A stretch of 47,507 bases of DNA. Source: Curtobacterium sp. MCBA15_001 (lineage in GTDB: Bacteria; Actinomycetota; Actinomycetes; Actinomycetales; Microbacteriaceae). The stretch covers positions 57,775 through 105,281 of the forward strand of contig NZ_MJGI01000002.1 of NCBI RefSeq assembly GCF_001864835.1, given 5' to 3'. The notes below the pieces were generated by a model. That model ran no database searches. It saw nothing but the letters and a program-made list of their open reading frames with translations, and was not told where the DNA came from. How positions within the stretch are numbered: the first letter of the stretch is position 1; every line of letters starts with the position of its first letter. Of the stretch, positions 11,677 through 20,198 are shown in pieces. The translations under genes and the position numbers were made by a program.

Positions 11677-12414
11677 GTGGTCGTCACCGGCGTCGTCCTG
11701 GTCGCGATGGCCCTGGCCGTCGTCGTCCTGGCCCCGCGCGTCCTGACGCGGTCCGCCTGGACGATCGACCGGCCCCGGACGGCCCTGCTCGCGTGGTCGC
11801 TCGCGGTGGTCGTCGGCGTGGTCGGCTTCGTCCTCGGCATCGCGTTCGTCGTCCTCGCCGACGGTCCGTTGAGCGACCCGTTCGCGATCGGCGACTCCCC
11901 CACCCACGGCTTCAACGTCGGCGTCGCTGTCCTGGCCGTCGTCGCCTTCGTCGTCGCCGTGCGCGTCCGCCCCGGTTCCGAGCACCGTGCCGTCCGCGAG
12001 GCGATGCGGCAGGGCGCCGCCCCACACCGCGAGATCGACGGCACGCTCGTCGCGGTGGTCGAGGCGGACCACGCGCTCGCCTGCGCCGTCCCGGGACGCA
12101 GCGGCGGGGTGCTGGTGAGCTCCGGGCTGGCCGCGCGGTTGCAGACCGACGAACTGGAGGCCGTGGTCGCCCACGAACGCGCCCACCTGCAGCAGCACCA
12201 CGCGGCGGTCGTCGCGGTCGCCGAGTCGATCGAGCGTGCGGTCCCGTGGGTGCCGGGCGCGCGCGCCATGGCGCGCTCGACGCGCGTGCTCGTCGAGTTC
12301 GCCGCCGACGACGCGGCCGCGCGCCGGGTCGGACGCGAGGCGGTGCGACGGGCCGTCCTGGTGGCGGACGCGACCAGCGCGCTCGCGGCGATCCGAGCCT
12401 CCCGTCTGACCTGA
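11677..12414 (+). CDS. M56-family membrane metalloprotease (BlaR1-like, no sensor domain)
   Basis: This 245-residue protein has about three N-terminal membrane segments (residues 1-100 region, starting MVVTGVVLVAMALAVVVL) and a zinc-protease core with HERAH, matching the HExxH motif of M56 peptidases. A conserved EFAADDAAAR segment supplies the third ligand region. Unlike BlaR1, there is no penicillin-binding sensor domain after the protease. It starts with GTG, 25 bp after the repressor stop, behind GGGAG. The likely job is cleavage of the BlaI-type repressor after an envelope signal. This is inferred from the gene pair. Confidence 0.85.
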   Translation: MVVTGVVLVAMALAVVVLAPRVLTRSAWTIDRPRTALLAWSLAVVVGVVGFVLGIAFVVLADGPLSDPFAIGDSPTHGFNVGVAVLAVVAFVVAVRVRPGSEHRAVREAMRQGAAPHREIDGTLVAVVEADHALACAVPGRSGGVLVSSGLAARLQTDELEAVVAHERAHLQQHHAAVVAVAESIERAVPWVPGARAMARSTRVLVEFAADDAAARRVGREAVRRAVLVADATSALAAIRASRLT

Positions 12415-12454
12415 AGCGACGCGTGTCGGAGCCGAGGCATAGGGTGATCCCACC

Positions 12455-12937
12455 GTGAAGCCACTGACCGAAGCAGACATCCGTTCGTCGTTCGTCAACG
12501 CCACCCCGGACGAACTCGCGCAGCTCCCGATCCCCGGCCTGCACGAGATGCTCTGGGGCGATCGTGAGTTCCTCGGCTGGCGCGACCCGCAGGCCGCGCG
12601 CCGCGGGTACATCGTGTCGTGGATCGACGACCGAGCCGTCGGCATCGTCGTGCGCTCGGCGGGTGGCTCCCTGCGACCGGGCATCGCGGCGATGTGCTCG
12701 TTCTGCCACTCCCCGCAGCCGGCCACGCAGGTGCGGTTGTTCTCCGCCGCGCGCGCTGGCGAGTCCGGCCGGAACGGCAACACCATCGGCACCTACATCT
12801 GCGAGGACCTCGGGTGTTCGATGCTCATCCGCACCGCGCCACCGCACCTCAACCCGCCGGCGACGATCGCCATGCGCGGCGAGGCCCTGCTGCAGCGCGT
12901 GCAGAACTTCACGGCGGACATCATGAAGACGGCGTGA
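12455..12937 (+). CDS. FBP-domain treble-clef zinc-finger protein
   Basis: This 160-residue protein matches the C-terminal FBP domain family (elongation factor G-binding protein, FusB-type zinc finger) known from actinobacteria. The metal site is visible as CSFCH near residues 79-83 and CEDLGC near 116-121. The N-terminal half (LTEADIRSSFVNAT...LWGDREFLGWRDP) is family-typical. In FusB-type proteins this domain binds EF-G and frees it from stalled ribosomes. Whether this stand-alone form does so is not shown. GTG start; TAGGGT (12440-12445) lies 9 nt upstream. The stop overlaps the next gene by GTGA. Confidence 0.82.
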   Translation: MKPLTEADIRSSFVNATPDELAQLPIPGLHEMLWGDREFLGWRDPQAARRGYIVSWIDDRAVGIVVRSAGGSLRPGIAAMCSFCHSPQPATQVRLFSAARAGESGRNGNTIGTYICEDLGCSMLIRTAPPHLNPPATIAMRGEALLQRVQNFTADIMKTA

Positions 12938-13191
12938 CCGGGCGCTTCGCGACGGCGCGGTGGGCCGTGGTCGAGGACCTCGGCGAAGGACGCTGGCGGC
13001 TCGCGATCACCGACGAGGCGGACGACGAACTCGGGTCGTTCGGGCTCGGGGTCGAGGGCCCGTGGGACCCGGACGTCGAACCGCACGTGGCGTTCGTGCT
13101 GACGCAGGTGGGGCTCGCGCTGCGCGGTCGGCGACCCTGGCGCGACGACGAACTGGGCGCGCACCGCGCACCGGTGCTGCCGCTGGGCTGA
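12934..13191 (+). CDS. Small hypothetical protein coupled to the FBP-domain gene
   Basis: This 85-residue, tryptophan-rich acidic protein has no family I recognise. It begins with the GTG of a GTGA overlap with the FBP-domain gene, so its translation is probably coupled. The sequence alternates beta-like strands (ARWAVVEDLGEGRWRLAI) with a C-terminal basic stretch (RGRRPWRDDELG). Coding is supported by the overlap and by typical third-position GC, not by homology. It is convergent with the LysR gene 19 bp downstream. Confidence 0.6.
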   Translation: MTGRFATARWAVVEDLGEGRWRLAITDEADDELGSFGLGVEGPWDPDVEPHVAFVLTQVGLALRGRRPWRDDELGAHRAPVLPLG

Positions 13192-13210
13192 TCCCGGCCC
13201 GGGCGGCAGC

Positions 13211-14092
13211 TCAGTCAGCGGCGTCGATGAACGCGTGCAGGACCGGCCGGTCGTCGTCGGCGCGGGTGGCCCAGCACAGCTCGCTCTCGTGGGTCCCCGT
13301 CAGGGGCAGCAGCACGACGGTGTCCGGCGCGGCGAGGGTCGCACTCGCCGGCGCCACCGTCACACCGAGGCCGACGCCCACCAGGTGCAGCACGGTCGCC
13401 CACGTCGTCGCCTCCTGCACCACCACCGGACCCCGGCCGTCCCGGAGCACGGGAGCGAGGTTGCGCGCCGTCGCCAGCGACCCGGCCTCGGCGGGGAAGA
13501 ACACGAACGGGTCGTCGACCAGCTCGCTGCCCGCGATCGCCGACCGGTCGGCGAACCGGTGCCCGCGCGGGACCGCTGCCACGAACCGCTCGCGGCGGAA
13601 CGGGGTCAGTCGGACGCCGTCGGTGGGGTCCGGGTCGCGGACCACCGCCAGGTCGAGCTCGCCGCGGACGACCCGGGCGAGCAGCCGCGAGGTGTAGCCC
13701 TCGGTGAGCTCCACTCGGACCAATGGGTGCTGCTCGCGGAACCGCTGCACGCGCTCGATCGGCCCGAGCGGCAGCGCCGACACGACGAACCCGACGTCGA
13801 GCCGGCCGACCTCACCGCGCCCGACGCGGACCGCCTCGTCCAGGTCCCGTGCCGCCTGCGCCACGAGTGACCGGGCGCGGCCCTGCAGCACCCGACCGGC
13901 GGGGGTGAGCGCCACGCTGCGCGACGTGCGCACGAAGAGGTCGACGCCGAGTGCCCGCTCGGTGCGCCGGATCTGCTGCGACAGCGCCGGCTGCGCCATG
14001 TGCAGCTGCTCGGCCGCGCGACCGAAGTGCAGTGTGTCCGCCACCGCCAGGAAGGCGCGGAGGTGCCGGAGGTCGACGTCGCGGGAATCCAT
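13211..14092 (-). CDS. LysR-family transcriptional regulator
   Basis: This 293-residue protein has an N-terminal winged helix-turn-helix (residues about 5-64: LRHLRAFLAVADTLHFGRAAEQLH, then PALSQQIRRTERALG) and a periplasmic-binding-like effector domain. The ATG at 14092 is favoured over a GTG two codons upstream because TACGCT (14099-14104 on the minus strand) lies 6 nt before it. It is transcribed divergently from the GNAT acetyltransferase with only 68 bp between them, so it probably regulates that gene and itself. The effector is unknown. Confidence 0.92.
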   Translation of the reverse strand: MDSRDVDLRHLRAFLAVADTLHFGRAAEQLHMAQPALSQQIRRTERALGVDLFVRTSRSVALTPAGRVLQGRARSLVAQAARDLDEAVRVGRGEVGRLDVGFVVSALPLGPIERVQRFREQHPLVRVELTEGYTSRLLARVVRGELDLAVVRDPDPTDGVRLTPFRRERFVAAVPRGHRFADRSAIAGSELVDDPFVFFPAEAGSLATARNLAPVLRDGRGPVVVQEATTWATVLHLVGVGLGVTVAPASATLAAPDTVVLLPLTGTHESELCWATRADDDRPVLHAFIDAAD

Positions 14093-14160
14093 GCACACAG
14101 CGTATCGATCGGCGTGAACGAGTATTGGACCGGACTTCTTCGGCGTCGCAGGATGGAGGC

Positions 14161-14643
14161 ATGCCCGACACTGCCTCCGTCGTGATCGACGACCTCGCCA
14201 CCCCCGCTGACGCCGTGGCCTTCCGCACGCTGAACGAGGCGTGGATCACCCGGTTCTTCGCGCTCGAGGACGCCGACCGTGCGATCCTCGGTGACCCGGT
14301 CGGCCGGGTCGTGGAGCCGGGCGGCGCGGTGTTCGTCGCCCGCCTCGGGGACGTGGTCGTCGGGTGCGTCGGCATCGCGCCTGAGGGCGACGGCGTGTTC
14401 GAGCTCGTGAAGATGGCGGTCGCCGACGACCACCAGGGACACGGCACCGGCCGGCGGCTGATCCGGGCGGCGATCGACCGCGCGCGGGAGCTCGGAGCGC
14501 GCCGGGTCACGCTCGAGACGAACTCCGCGCTGGGGAGCGCCGTGCACCTCTATGAGACGTCCGGCTTCCGGCACCTCGCACCGGAGGAACGGCACGTGAG
14601 CCCCTACGCCCGGGCCGACGTCGCGATGGTGCTCGACCTCTGA
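14161..14643 (+). CDS. GNAT-family N-acetyltransferase
   Basis: This 160-residue protein contains the acetyl-CoA-binding motif A as KMAVADDHQGHGTGRRLI, with the QxxGxG loop intact, and motif B as LYETSGFRHL. It resembles the PhnO/ElaA-sized single-domain GNATs. The ATG at 14161 follows GGATGGAGG. Divergence from the LysR gene suggests control by that regulator. The acceptor substrate cannot be inferred from the sequence. Confidence 0.9.
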   Translation: MPDTASVVIDDLATPADAVAFRTLNEAWITRFFALEDADRAILGDPVGRVVEPGGAVFVARLGDVVVGCVGIAPEGDGVFELVKMAVADDHQGHGTGRRLIRAAIDRARELGARRVTLETNSALGSAVHLYETSGFRHLAPEERHVSPYARADVAMVLDL

Positions 14644-14669
14644 CGGACCAGTCCCGCTACGATTCCGGC

Positions 14670-14873
14670 ATGGCGACGCACGAGGTCCAGGCAGTCCGGG
14701 ACGCAGGCATGTGGCAGGTGTTCATCGACGGGTTCCTGGTGACCGAGGTGTCCCGCTGGCCGTCGGTCGGGTTCGTCGCCCGGGAATGGGTGTCGCTCAC
14801 CGAGGAGGTCCCGTCCAGCGAGGTCGAGCTGTCGATCCGCGTCGTCGGCCGGAACCAGTACATCGACGCCTGA
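14670..14873 (+). CDS. Small protein, possibly HicB-like fold
   Basis: This 67-residue protein begins HEVQAVRDAGMWQVFIDGF, continues with VTEVSRWPSVGFVAREWVSL and ends with a strand-like ELSIRVV. That order (strand, strand with W-VF-, helix, strand) resembles the solitary HicB-type antitoxin-like proteins common in actinobacteria, but no HicA toxin partner is adjacent. TACGAT (14658-14663) lies 6 nt before the ATG, as in a leaderless gene. The fold assignment is weak; coding is likely. It ends 9 bp before the convergent MalY-type gene. Confidence 0.6.
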   Translation: MATHEVQAVRDAGMWQVFIDGFLVTEVSRWPSVGFVAREWVSLTEEVPSSEVELSIRVVGRNQYIDA

Positions 14874-14882
14874 CCCTGCCGG

Positions 14883-16070
14883 TCAGGCCGTGTGCCAGAC
14901 CACCGCTTCCTGCGCACTCGACGGGTAGGCGGCGGCGATCCGCAGCACGGCCTCGCGCAGGGTGTCCGGTGAGCACGCCAGGTTGATCCGCGCGAAGCCC
15001 CGCCCCTCGGCGCCGAACGGCAGTCCGGAGTTCAGCGCGACGAAGGCGTGCTCCCGCAGCTGCACCGCAGGGTCCTCCCCCAGCCCGAGCCCGCGGAAGT
15101 CCAGCCAGGCCAGGTAGCCGGCGCGCGGCCGCGAGTAGACCACCCCGGGCAGGTGCTCGGCCAGGAGCTTCGCGAGCAGCCGGTCGTTCGCCACGATCCG
15201 GTCGATGACGTCGTCGAGCCACCCCACCGCGAGCGAGAACGCCGCGAGGTTGGCGTGCAGGCCGAGGATGCTCGTCCGACAGGCCACCTCTTCCCACAGG
15301 GTGTCGAGCAGCGCCGCGGTCCGGTCGTCCCCGGCGACGATCACCGAGCACTTCACCCCGGCCAGGTTCCACCCCTTGCTCGCCGAGGTCACGCACACAC
15401 TGCGAGCGCCCGCGTCCGCCGCGATCGACGCGAACGGGGTGAACTGCACGCCCGGGTGGGTCAGTGGCGCGTGGATCTCGTCCGAGACGACGAGCACGTC
15501 GTACCGCGCAGCGAGCTCGGCCAGCGCCATCAGGTCCGCGCGGTCGTGCACCAGGCCGATCGGGTTGTGCGGGTTGCAGAGCAGGAACACACCGACCCCG
15601 TCCGCGAACGCCCGTTCGAGGCCGGCGAGGTCGAGCCGGTAGACGCCCCACTGCTCCGTGAGCGGGACCTCCTCGACCTGACATCGGGCCTCCTCGACGA
15701 GCTCGAAGAACGGCGGGTACACCGGCGGCGTGATCGCCACACGCCCGCCCTCCGGCAGCGCCAGGCGCAGGGTCTCGACGATGCCCACACTGACGTCGGT
15801 CGCCAGGTACACCCGCGCCGGGTCGAGGTCCCAGCCCCACCGGTCCGCGGCGAACCGCGCGAAGGCCGGCGCGAGCGGCCCGGGACCGTCGAGGTAGCCG
15901 AGGTCCGACTGCTGCACCCGCTCCACGAGCGCCTGCCGGATCTCCGGCGCGACCTCGTGGTCCATCTCCGCGACGAACAACGGCAGCACGTCGGGCGCGT
16001 AGCGCGTCCACTTGATGCTCGTGCGGACCCCGCGGAGCGTGCCGACGGGGTCCTGGTCGTCGTGCGGCAT
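14883..16070 (-). CDS. MalY/PatB-family PLP-dependent aminotransferase/C-S lyase
   Basis: This 395-residue fold-type I PLP enzyme has the MalY/PatB signature: an N-terminal SIKWTRYAPDVLPLFVAEMDHEV segment (shortened here to its start, IKWTRY), and the PLP-lysine in VTSASKGWNLAG. HNPIG and the substrate motif DEIHAPL are also present. Members cleave cystathionine or cysteine conjugates. Some (MalY) also act as regulators. The ATG at 16070 is used; open reading continues far upstream but would run through the promoter of the divergent operon. No partner gene points to a specific substrate. Confidence 0.9.
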   Translation of the reverse strand: MPHDDQDPVGTLRGVRTSIKWTRYAPDVLPLFVAEMDHEVAPEIRQALVERVQQSDLGYLDGPGPLAPAFARFAADRWGWDLDPARVYLATDVSVGIVETLRLALPEGGRVAITPPVYPPFFELVEEARCQVEEVPLTEQWGVYRLDLAGLERAFADGVGVFLLCNPHNPIGLVHDRADLMALAELAARYDVLVVSDEIHAPLTHPGVQFTPFASIAADAGARSVCVTSASKGWNLAGVKCSVIVAGDDRTAALLDTLWEEVACRTSILGLHANLAAFSLAVGWLDDVIDRIVANDRLLAKLLAEHLPGVVYSRPRAGYLAWLDFRGLGLGEDPAVQLREHAFVALNSGLPFGAEGRGFARINLACSPDTLREAVLRIAAAYPSSAQEAVVWHTA

Positions 16071-16143
16071 GCGTCCCAGGATGCACCGGCCAGGAGGCTC
16101 GGCGCGAGTCCGCACGTCATCGCACGTCGTTTGGGTGCCCGTC

Positions 16144-16198
16144 TTCACGACCAGTATCTGAAATGGTAGCGTTCCGGTGTCGGTGCCGCCCGCACCGA
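16144..16198 (+). promoter_or_regulatory. Promoter and dyad upstream of the dehydrogenase-Fae operon
   Basis: TTCACG (16144-16149) and TAGCGT (16167-16172) are spaced 17 bp apart, a good sigma-70-type arrangement about 50 bp before the TTG start of the alcohol dehydrogenase. A perfect 7-bp dyad, TCGGTGC (16180-16186) and GCACCGA (16192-16198), lies just after it, at or below the expected transcription start. It could be an operator or a 5' hairpin. Confidence 0.5.
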
Positions 16199-16223
16199 AC
16201 CACAGCTCGATGAGGAGACTGCG

Positions 16224-17342
16224 TTGCAGATCGAAGCCGCCCTGCTCACCCACACGGACGCGCCGTTCCGGATCGTCCCGCTCGACCTCGACGACCCCGG
16301 CCCGAACGAGGTGCTCGTGCGACTCGCTGCCAGCGGCGTGTGCGCGTCCGACGCCCACACGCGGTCCGGTCACACGCCGTCGCCGCTGCCGGCCGTCCTC
16401 GGGCACGAGGGCGCCGGAGTCGTCGTCGCGACCGGGGCGAACGTCGAGCACGTCCAGCCGGGCGACCACGTCGCGCTGTCGTGGATGCCGAACTGCGGCC
16501 ACTGCCGACACTGCGCCGCCGGACGTCCGGTGCTCTGCACCGCGGCGGCTCCGGCGCTCCTGGCCGGCACGATGCTCGACGGCACGGTCCGGCTCCACCA
16601 CCAGGGTCAGGACGTCAACCACTACTCGTTCCTGTCGACGTTCGCGACCCACACGGTGGTGCCCGCGGCGAGCGCCGTGAAGATCCCCGAGGACGTCCCG
16701 CTCGGGCTCGCCGCCCTCGTCGGGTGCGCCGTGCTGACCGGGTACGGCGCGGCGGTCAACCGTGCACGGGTCCAGCCGGGGCAGTCGGTCCTGGTGTTCG
16801 GTGCCGGGGGTGTCGGGCTCTCCGCGGTCATGGGTGCCGCACTCGCCGGCGCAGCGCAGGTGATCGTCGTCGACCCGGTGCCGGACAAGTGCGCGGTCGC
16901 CGTCGAGTTCGGCGCCACCGCGACGCTCGCTCCCGGGGACGACCTGGTCGACCGTGTCCTCGCGCTCACCGACGGCGACGGCGCGGACGTCGCGATCGAC
17001 GCCGTCGGTGCTCCGGGGATCCTGGACACCGCCTTCCGCGCCACCGTCCCCGGCGGCACGGTCGTGTGTGTCGGGGTCCCGGGGCCGGACGCCCGTCCGT
17101 CCCTCCCCGGACCGGACCTGGTCCGCTCGGAACGGGTCGTCACGGGGTGCCTGTACGGCTCGAGCCGGCCGTCCGTCGACATCCCCAGGATCCTGGAGCT
17201 CTACCGTCGCGGCGCGCTGCCGATCGACCGGCTGGTGTCGAAGACCTACCGGCTCGACCAGGTGAACGAGGCATTCGAGGACATGGCTGCCGGCCGACTC
17301 AGCCGCGGCGTCATCGTGCACGACGAGGCGATCGCATGGTGA
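16224..17342 (+). CDS. Zinc-dependent alcohol dehydrogenase (class III-like MDR family)
   Basis: This 372-residue medium-chain dehydrogenase has catalytic zinc ligands in GVCASDAH and GHEGAG, a structural zinc site CGHCRHCAAGRPVLC, and the NAD-binding loop GAGGVGLS. Class III-type layout suggests aldehyde, alcohol or thiol-adduct oxidation, but specific substrate residues cannot be assigned by eye. It starts with TTG at 16224, preceded by GATGAGGAG at suitable spacing. It is the first gene of a coupled set (ADH, aldehyde dehydrogenase, MFS porter, Fae homologue). Its stop overlaps the next start by 7 bp. Confidence 0.92.
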   Translation: MQIEAALLTHTDAPFRIVPLDLDDPGPNEVLVRLAASGVCASDAHTRSGHTPSPLPAVLGHEGAGVVVATGANVEHVQPGDHVALSWMPNCGHCRHCAAGRPVLCTAAAPALLAGTMLDGTVRLHHQGQDVNHYSFLSTFATHTVVPAASAVKIPEDVPLGLAALVGCAVLTGYGAAVNRARVQPGQSVLVFGAGGVGLSAVMGAALAGAAQVIVVDPVPDKCAVAVEFGATATLAPGDDLVDRVLALTDGDGADVAIDAVGAPGILDTAFRATVPGGTVVCVGVPGPDARPSLPGPDLVRSERVVTGCLYGSSRPSVDIPRILELYRRGALPIDRLVSKTYRLDQVNEAFEDMAAGRLSRGVIVHDEAIAW

Positions 17343-18802
17343 GCCGGGCCGGACGCACAGACGTCGTGGGGGTCTCGGTCCCGACGGGCCTGTTCGTCGG
17401 CGGCGTGTGGCGCCGCGCGGCGGGCGCCTTCACAGTGGACGACCCGGCGACCATGCACCCCCTCGCCGAGGTCGCGGACGGCTCCGTCACGGACGCACTC
17501 GCAGCACTCGACGCCGCCCACGCGGCGCAGGACGCCTGGGGACGGACGGCGCCACGCGAACGCGCCGAGGTCCTGCGCCGGGCCTTCGACGAGGTCGTCC
17601 GCCGGACCGACGACTTCGCCGCGGTGATCACCGCCGAGATGGGCAAGCCGCTCGCCGAGGCCCGGGGCGAGGTCGCCTACGGCGCGGAGTTCCTGCGGTG
17701 GTTCGCCGAGCAGACCGCCCACGTCCACGGCGACTTCGGCACCGCGCCGTCGGGAGCGTTCCACGTCCTCACGACGAAGCGTCCGGTGGGGCCGTCGTAC
17801 CTCGTCATCCCGTGGAACTTCCCCCTCGCGATGGGCACCAGGAAGATCGGGGCCGCCCTGGCCGCCGGGTGCACGGTCGTGCTGAAGCCCGCCGCGCAGA
17901 CCCCGCTGACCTCGGCGCTCCTGGTCGAGGTGCTCGAGGCAGCGGGCGTCCCCGCCGGGGTCGTCAACCTCGTGCCGACGACGGACGCGGCCGCCCAGTC
18001 GGCAGCGCTCATGGCCGACCCGCGCCTGCGCAAGGTCAGCTTCACGGGATCGACCGGTGCCGGCCGGACGCTGCTGCGCCAGGCTGCGGACCAGGTGCTC
18101 CGGACGTCGATGGAGCTCGGCGGCAACAGTCCGTTCATCGTGCTCGAGGACGCCGACGTCGACGCTGCGGTCGAGGGCGCGATGCTCGCGAAGTTCCGGA
18201 ACGGCGGCGAGTCCTGTGTCGCGGCGAACCGGTTCATCGTGCACGCCGCGGTCGCCGAGGAGTTCACCGCGCGGTTCGTCGAGCGGGTCGAAGCACTGGT
18301 GCCCGGCCCGGGCGCCGACCCGACCACCACGATCGGGCCGCTCATCGACGCTCGTTCGGTCGAGAAGGTCGATGCGCTCGTGCAGGCCGCGGTGTCCGAC
18401 GGGGCGGTCGTCCGCGCCGGCGGCTCCCGCGTCGAGGGTGCCGGGTACTTCTACCGCCCGACCGTCCTGACCGACGTCGCGCCGGGGTCCCGGATCTCGG
18501 GCGAAGAGGTCTTCGGGCCGGTTGCGCCGATCACGGTCGTGGGCAGCGAGGACGAGGCCGTCGCCCTGGCGAACGCCACGCAGTACGGGTTGGCGGCGTT
18601 CGTCTACACCCGGGACGTCGCCCGGGCGCTCGACCTCGGCACCCGGATCGAGGCCGGCATGATCGGCGTGAACCGGGGGCTGGTGTCCGAGGCAGGTGCA
18701 CCGTTCGGCGGCGTCAAGCAGTCCGGGCTCGGTCGCGAAGGCGGGCACGTGGGCATCGAGGAGTACCTCGAGACCGTCTACCTCGCGGTGGACCGCTCGT
18801 GA
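17336..18802 (+). CDS. NAD(P)-dependent aldehyde dehydrogenase (succinate-semialdehyde dehydrogenase-like)
   Basis: This 488-residue ALDH has the oxyanion Asn in PWNFPLAM, the catalytic Glu in MELGGNSP and the catalytic Cys in NGGESCVAANR. It ends PFGGVKQSGLGREGG...GIEEYLETVYLA, typical of the GabD subfamily. The ATG at 17336 overlaps the ADH stop. The MFS gene starts within its stop (GTGA). With the ADH it could oxidise an alcohol to the acid through an aldehyde. Annotation as GabD describes similarity only; the substrate in this operon may differ. Confidence 0.92.
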   Translation: MVSRAGRTDVVGVSVPTGLFVGGVWRRAAGAFTVDDPATMHPLAEVADGSVTDALAALDAAHAAQDAWGRTAPRERAEVLRRAFDEVVRRTDDFAAVITAEMGKPLAEARGEVAYGAEFLRWFAEQTAHVHGDFGTAPSGAFHVLTTKRPVGPSYLVIPWNFPLAMGTRKIGAALAAGCTVVLKPAAQTPLTSALLVEVLEAAGVPAGVVNLVPTTDAAAQSAALMADPRLRKVSFTGSTGAGRTLLRQAADQVLRTSMELGGNSPFIVLEDADVDAAVEGAMLAKFRNGGESCVAANRFIVHAAVAEEFTARFVERVEALVPGPGADPTTTIGPLIDARSVEKVDALVQAAVSDGAVVRAGGSRVEGAGYFYRPTVLTDVAPGSRISGEEVFGPVAPITVVGSEDEAVALANATQYGLAAFVYTRDVARALDLGTRIEAGMIGVNRGLVSEAGAPFGGVKQSGLGREGGHVGIEEYLETVYLAVDRS

Positions 18803-20198
18803 CCGCCACGACCGCACGCGCAGGCGGCGGAAGCGGCGCTGACGTGTCCGGGACCGGCGCTGCACAGCGCAAGCGGTTCCTCCGACGCCTCACCGCCGCG
18901 ACCGGGGGCGGCATGTTCCTCGACGGCTTCGTCTTCGCGGCCATCGCCGCCGTGATCGCCGCCGGCAGCATCCGCGAGGACCTGGCACTCACGCCGACGG
19001 AGCTCGGGCTGGTGTCCTCGTCGACGCTCATCGGGACGATCGTCGGCGGCCCGCCATCGGGTACTGGACCGACCGCATCGGCCGGAAGACGATGTTCATC
19101 GTCGACCTGCTGGTGTTCCTCGTCGCCGCGGTGCTCATGCTCGGGGTCACCCAGCTGTGGCACGTCGTGTCGCTCGGGGTCCTGCTCGGTGTCGCGGTCG
19201 GGGGCGACTACGCGATCGGCTCCCCGCTGCTCGGGGAGTACACGCGCGCACAGGACCGTGGGCACCACCTCGGGCTCCTCGAGCTGCTCTGGAACGTCGG
19301 GTACGTCCTGTCCTTCCTGATCGGGTTCGTGCTCCTCCGCGCGCACCCGGAGCTCTGGCGCGTCGAACTCGCGACCGCAGCCGTCCCGGCGATCGTGATC
19401 CTCTGCCTGCGGCACGGCCTGCCCGAGTCACCCCGCTGGTTGGTGGCGCAGGGCCGTGTGGACGAGGCCACCGCGTCGCTCGCCGCCGTCGGGGCGACGA
19501 TCCACGACGAGGACTACCGCGAGGACGGCTCCGTCCCGACGGCCTTCCGGTCGCTGTTCGTCCGCGACTACCTCGCCCGCACGGTGTTCGTGAGCGTCTT
19601 CTGGATGTGCATCGTCGTGCCGTACTTCGCCCTGGCGTTCTTCCAGTCCGAGGTCCTCGGGGTCATCGGCCTGGAGGACCCGATCAGCGCCGCCCTGCTC
19701 GGCACCCTCGTCGCCCTCGTCGGTGCGGCGACCGGCTGGCTCCTGGTGGACCGGGTCGGCCGACGTCCGCTCCTGGTGATCCCGATGTTCGCCACCGCGG
19801 TCTTCCTGGCGGTCGTGGCGCTGAGCGGCACCCTGCACCTGCCCGTCGCCGTGACGGTGGTCTGCTTCTTCGGCTACCTGCTCTTCTACGGCGTCATGAG
19901 CATCCTGCCCGGCGTCTACCCGCTCGAGGTCTTCCCGACCGCGATCCGGACCACCGGCATGGGCTTCGCGAGCGCGATGTCCCGCGTCGGCGCGGCGATC
20001 GGCACGTTCCTCCTGCCCGTCGCACTCGGGGCGTTCGGACTGTCATGGACGCTCGCGGTCCTCGTGGTCGTGTGCCTGGTCGGCGGGGTCGTCTCGCTGC
20101 GGCTGGCCCCGGAGACCGCCCGACGCTCACTCACCGAGACCGGCAGCATCGCCGGCGTCGGCCCGCACCTCGTCCGCCGCGAAGGGAACCACCGATGA
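18799..20198 (+). pseudogene. MFS sugar-porter-like transporter, apparently frameshifted
   Basis: Translation starts at GTG 18799, inside the ALDH stop, and gives a normal porter N-terminus (GGGMFLDGFVFAAIAAVI...LGLVSSSTLIGTIVGG). At about 19050-19057 the frame breaks. The family motif A, GYWTDRIGRK, is found in another frame immediately after, and continues uninterrupted to 20198 with PESPRWL and DRVGRRPLL, both sugar-porter hallmarks. Reading needs one extra base near GGCGGCCCGCC; a lost G from GGCGGCGCCGCC would explain it. It is either a recent inactivating mutation or a sequencing error. Intact, it would be about 466 residues with 12 membrane helices, importing the operon's substrate. 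Confidence 0.8.

Noticed and set aside
18799..20198. Programmed frameshift in the MFS gene
   Set aside because: No slippery heptamer or downstream stimulatory structure is evident at the break; a mutation or sequencing error is simpler.
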